Source of the DNA: Eubacterium sp. MSJ-21
GTDB taxonomy: Bacteria > Bacillota > Clostridia > Lachnospirales > Lachnospiraceae
Direction: 5' to 3'
DNA length: 64,000 nt
Assembly (NCBI RefSeq): GCF_018918185.1
Contig: NZ_JAHLPZ010000001.1
Location: 434,001 to 498,000, forward strand
Made by a program: the position numbers and the translations under genes. Under the pieces are notes generated by a model. It saw only the letters and a list, made by a program, of their open reading frames with translations, was not told the DNA's origin and did not search any database. The stretch's first letter is position 1, and each line of letters begins with the position of its first letter. Of the stretch, positions 61,259 to 64,000 are shown one piece after another.

Positions 61259-64000
61259 ATGAAACGAAAAATGAAGATTACAATATCAGCATTAGCAGTT
61301 ATGTTCGTTGCGGCGATAGCCGTAGCAATTGCTTCGTTCTCCTTTGCTGGTAATGGTAATGATGATGTATTAGAGGATGGTATGTTTGTGGCAGATGCAT
61401 CCGGATCTGTTAGCGAGAAGACGATTATTGATTATATAATCGAGAACTCCAATTCGCAGGATCCAGATGTGGACAGGGTATATCACATCGCAGAGATTAC
61501 ATCCTCCTCAACACCATCTACATTGGACACGTTCGTAAGCTCCAATGGATTTAAAGATTATGTAATTGACGGTAACAAGACAATTGAGACAGCCATGGCA
61601 AATGATTGTATTGAATATGTATCATTTGATGGTTCTCTTAATAATACAAAGAACCTTTCTGTTGAGGATGCATTAAAGTATGTTTCAAATGCTGATTTGA
61701 TCTATGTAAGTAATGATAGTACAAATAAGTTCTCAAAGAATAATGATCTTAGTGAAGATCTTTATGCAGCATTACATGAATACGCAGTCGGAAGCTTTAA
61801 ACCATTGATTATTGACAGCCCAGTGACATCAACGATTGACCAGGATGACAGTAAGCAGATGAAAGACTTGGCATCCAGTGTATTTGGTCCAAACGAGAAG
61901 TATTACTACACATTTAAGTGGAGTGATGGCTTGTCTGCGGAACAGTATCTGGGACATGCAAGCGGTTCCTTGTATCTGGGTATTAATGGTAAGACACAGC
62001 AGGAAAATGGAGTATGGAATACAGTGTATGCGACACAGCCGGTTGTAGATGAGACTGGAAATGTTACAGAACCGAATCCATCTTATTTAGCTAAAATTTT
62101 GACAATCAGTGAGGATGGAACCTCAAGTCGGACAGACTTGCTGATGCAGACAGCAGATGGCAAGAATCCGGAAGTAACGACCCCGTTATATACGATTACG
62201 CCAGCAGAAGAGGGTGGGGTGCCTGTTACAGGTGAATATACTCCAGCGGTAAACAGTAAGATTTATACTCTGGCATCGGATTCAATTATGTATCTGAATG
62301 GTTATAATAACCGTGTACAGACACGTCCGAATTACATTGAAAACGATGTAGTTACGATGGATGAGGCAGCAAATGTTGACTTTGATGCATATGATATGAT
62401 TGTGATTGAGGATAATTGTAATGGTCTGACAATCCCATATGATATGTACCGGAAGTTTGCATCCGCAATGTATGGTAAGTTACATATTGTGTATAGCGCG
62501 AATATGGGAACCGGTACAGCTTCGACAGGCGGAAACTTAAGTGATAAAGACAAACGTGAAACAAACTATATGAAGTTGGTTCTTATGGTTGCTACTACAG
62601 ATTATATTTCAAATCAGGAAAATGTAATGGTGACAACCAGAAACGATTTCAGCATGATCACAACAACCACAAGTGCGAAGACAGCAAAGGTGATTGCAGA
62701 TTTGATCAATGCTTCAAAGTATCGTGGAATTGGTGGAAACAGCTCTTCAGCATCCATGTTTACAGTGTTGGAGCTTCAGCCATGTTATCCGATTGATCTG
62801 CAGCTTGCACAGTCCGAAAATGGTCAGGGAAGAATCTATAGTGGGAATTATTACACGGATCCTTCCAGCATGATCGATGGAAAGACGAAGGAGCAGATTC
62901 CGGAGAATACAGAGTATTATGCATGGGAGCTTTCCAAGGCAAAACTTGCAGATGCACTTGGAATTCCTAGTGAGAAGATTAATCTGGTGCAGATGTCTAC
63001 CGAGGAATTTGCAGGTGATAAGACAGAGATACTCGGAACCTACGATATGATTTACCTTGGTGGAAATACTTCCGCTTTAAAAGATAGTGCTGAGAATTTC
63101 AAGGCATTGCAGACTCAGTATTTAAAACAGAACTGGAACAATCAGTATGATCTGACAACAGAACTTACAAAGATGCCGTTCTATACAATGTATACACATA
63201 ATGGCGATTTGGTATATGTAACGTCAGCACGAAACCAGAACTTAAGTGGTGGACAGATGACGGCACAGGCAAGCAAGAATGGTAATCTTCAGAGTACATT
63301 TACATATCTGAATGGTAATGATATTACATATAATCGTTATCTGGCTTTGAAAGATTATATTGATAAGGGAATGCCGGTTGTTGTCAGTGAGAAGCTGACG
63401 CAGGCATACCAGATGGTAACAGCAAATGGATATCTGCAGAACTCTATCGATCCGGATTCCAATATGCGTAAGGTATTGGATGCTTGTGCTGCACAGGCGG
63501 CAAAGAATGAGTCAAATCCAACAGTTGTATTTGGCTTTAAGCAGGATCAGGTTGTAGATATTTTCGATGATGGTTCTCTTGGGGATACCATGACAGGTTA
63601 TGTATCTGTATTTGCATCTCAGAATGGCTCTGAGAGTGATAGTGAAGAAGCAGATCCTAAGACAATCGTAACAGGAAGCAAGGAACTTCTGGCACAGGTA
63701 TATAATTGTTCAAAGAAGAAGCCTAAGCTGATCGTGAAGAGTATGCCGAAAGCATACAACCGGTATGATAAGTCAACAATTCTGACAAGCAGAACTTTAA
63801 CATTCAAATATGATGTAATCAATAGTAAAAACTTTACAGCAACATTGTATGTGGATGATGATGGAAACAGTAAGTTCGATCGAAGTGAGAGCGGAAAAGA
63901 GTTATTGACAACGAGCAGCACAAATACATTATCGTATGAGTGTCCATCGTCTTTCTTCGGCCCGGTATACTGGATGCTGGAGATCGTGGATAACGATACA
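61259..64000 (+). CDS. Large exported protein at the end of the pilus operon (3' end cut by window)
   Basis: The frame is open from the ATG at 61259 (after AGGGAGG) to the window end, at least 913 residues. An N-terminal signal peptide or anchor (RKMKITISALAVMFVAAIAVAIASFSFA) is followed by an alternating alpha/beta region. Several strands such as NADLIYVSN, DAYDMIVIEDNCNG and TYDMIYLGGN recall glutamine-amidotransferase-like (ThuA-type) folds. There is a VLELQPC segment (about 500), and near the window end DDDGNSKFDRSE, which fits a calcium-binding loop. I recall similar proteins labelled DUF5057, but this is not certain. It is likely secreted or surface-attached and linked to the pilus by position. 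Confidence 0.8.
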   Translation, partial: MKRKMKITISALAVMFVAAIAVAIASFSFAGNGNDDVLEDGMFVADASGSVSEKTIIDYIIENSNSQDPDVDRVYHIAEITSSSTPSTLDTFVSSNGFKDYVIDGNKTIETAMANDCIEYVSFDGSLNNTKNLSVEDALKYVSNADLIYVSNDSTNKFSKNNDLSEDLYAALHEYAVGSFKPLIIDSPVTSTIDQDDSKQMKDLASSVFGPNEKYYYTFKWSDGLSAEQYLGHASGSLYLGINGKTQQENGVWNTVYATQPVVDETGNVTEPNPSYLAKILTISEDGTSSRTDLLMQTADGKNPEVTTPLYTITPAEEGGVPVTGEYTPAVNSKIYTLASDSIMYLNGYNNRVQTRPNYIENDVVTMDEAANVDFDAYDMIVIEDNCNGLTIPYDMYRKFASAMYGKLHIVYSANMGTGTASTGGNLSDKDKRETNYMKLVLMVATTDYISNQENVMVTTRNDFSMITTTTSAKTAKVIADLINASKYRGIGGNSSSASMFTVLELQPCYPIDLQLAQSENGQGRIYSGNYYTDPSSMIDGKTKEQIPENTEYYAWELSKAKLADALGIPSEKINLVQMSTEEFAGDKTEILGTYDMIYLGGNTSALKDSAENFKALQTQYLKQNWNNQYDLTTELTKMPFYTMYTHNGDLVYVTSARNQNLSGGQMTAQASKNGNLQSTFTYLNGNDITYNRYLALKDYIDKGMPVVVSEKLTQAYQMVTANGYLQNSIDPDSNMRKVLDACAAQAAKNESNPTVVFGFKQDQVVDIFDDGSLGDTMTGYVSVFASQNGSESDSEEADPKTIVTGSKELLAQVYNCSKKKPKLIVKSMPKAYNRYDKSTILTSRTLTFKYDVINSKNFTATLYVDDDGNSKFDRSESGKELLTTSSTNTLSYECPSSFFGPVYWMLEIVDNDT

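Noticed and set aside
1-64000. CRISPR arrays, tRNA and rRNA genes, riboswitches, prophage
   Set aside because: Looked for regularly spaced repeats, cloverleaf-like segments and long non-coding leaders (including a thiamine riboswitch near thiN); none was found, and no gap above about 300 bases exists.

Overview
The window is a stretch of chromosome from a low-to-moderate GC Gram-positive bacterium. The most likely source is the class Clostridia, probably family Lachnospiraceae. Three things point there: the order of the housekeeping genes (priA-def-fmt-rsmB-rlmN-stp-prkC-rsgA-rpe-thiN; pyrH-frr-uppS-cdsA-dxr-rseP-ispG-polC; ireB-ruvX-DUF1292-rnj-ylbF-mltG-like-trmR-trhP), a Gram-positive PolC, and a sporulation-type sigma factor. 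The genus cannot be fixed from the sequence alone. No rRNA, tRNA, CRISPR array or insertion sequence with recognisable ends was seen.

Layout. 1-12.6 kb: a dense co-directional housekeeping block (primosome, formyl-Met handling, rRNA modification, the PASTA kinase and its phosphatase, a ribosome GTPase, ribulose-phosphate epimerase, thiamine pyrophosphokinase) ending in a Na+/proline-type symporter and a strong terminator. 12.6-17 kb: a small accessory patch with two odd RlmH-family genes lying tail to tail, a HAD phosphatase and a three-domain dikinase of unknown substrate. 17-34.5 kb: a bactofilin, then translation and lipid/isoprenoid genes through polC, then the ireB-ruvX-rnj-trmR-trhP block, closed by a terminator shared with a convergent SigK-like gene. 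35-36.4 kb: an Rpn-type PD-(D/E)XK nuclease gene interrupted by an in-frame stop, with a separately translatable coiled-coil tail. 36.4-46.2 kb: an AT-rich surface-glycan or glycosylation cluster (acyltransferase, flippase, three glycosyltransferases, ATP-grasp ligase, FkbM-like protein, DegT aminotransferase, polytopic membrane protein). 46.2 kb to the end: a type IV pilus operon (pilB, pilT, pilC, major pilin, prepilin peptidase, a pilM-pilN fusion, a pilO-like gene, four tip-type pseudopilins of which two are very large) and the start of a large exported protein that runs off the window.

How the parts fit. PrkC and Stp form a kinase/phosphatase pair, and IreB, a known substrate of the enterococcal homologue, is encoded 20 kb downstream. 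UppS, CdsA and RseP link the isoprenoid and phospholipid genes to the envelope. The pilus operon holds the motor ATPases, platform, alignment proteins, peptidase and a candidate tip complex, so it looks complete for a one-membrane cell. The neighbouring glycan cluster could decorate the surface or the pilus, but nothing in the sequence proves that.

The most unusual items are the RlmH pair with complementary defects (one gene apparently leaderless), the split Rpn nuclease with its own downstream start, the PilM-PilN fusion, the Asp-to-Glu change at a presumed catalytic site of the prepilin peptidase, and the giant pseudopilins with the large exported partner.
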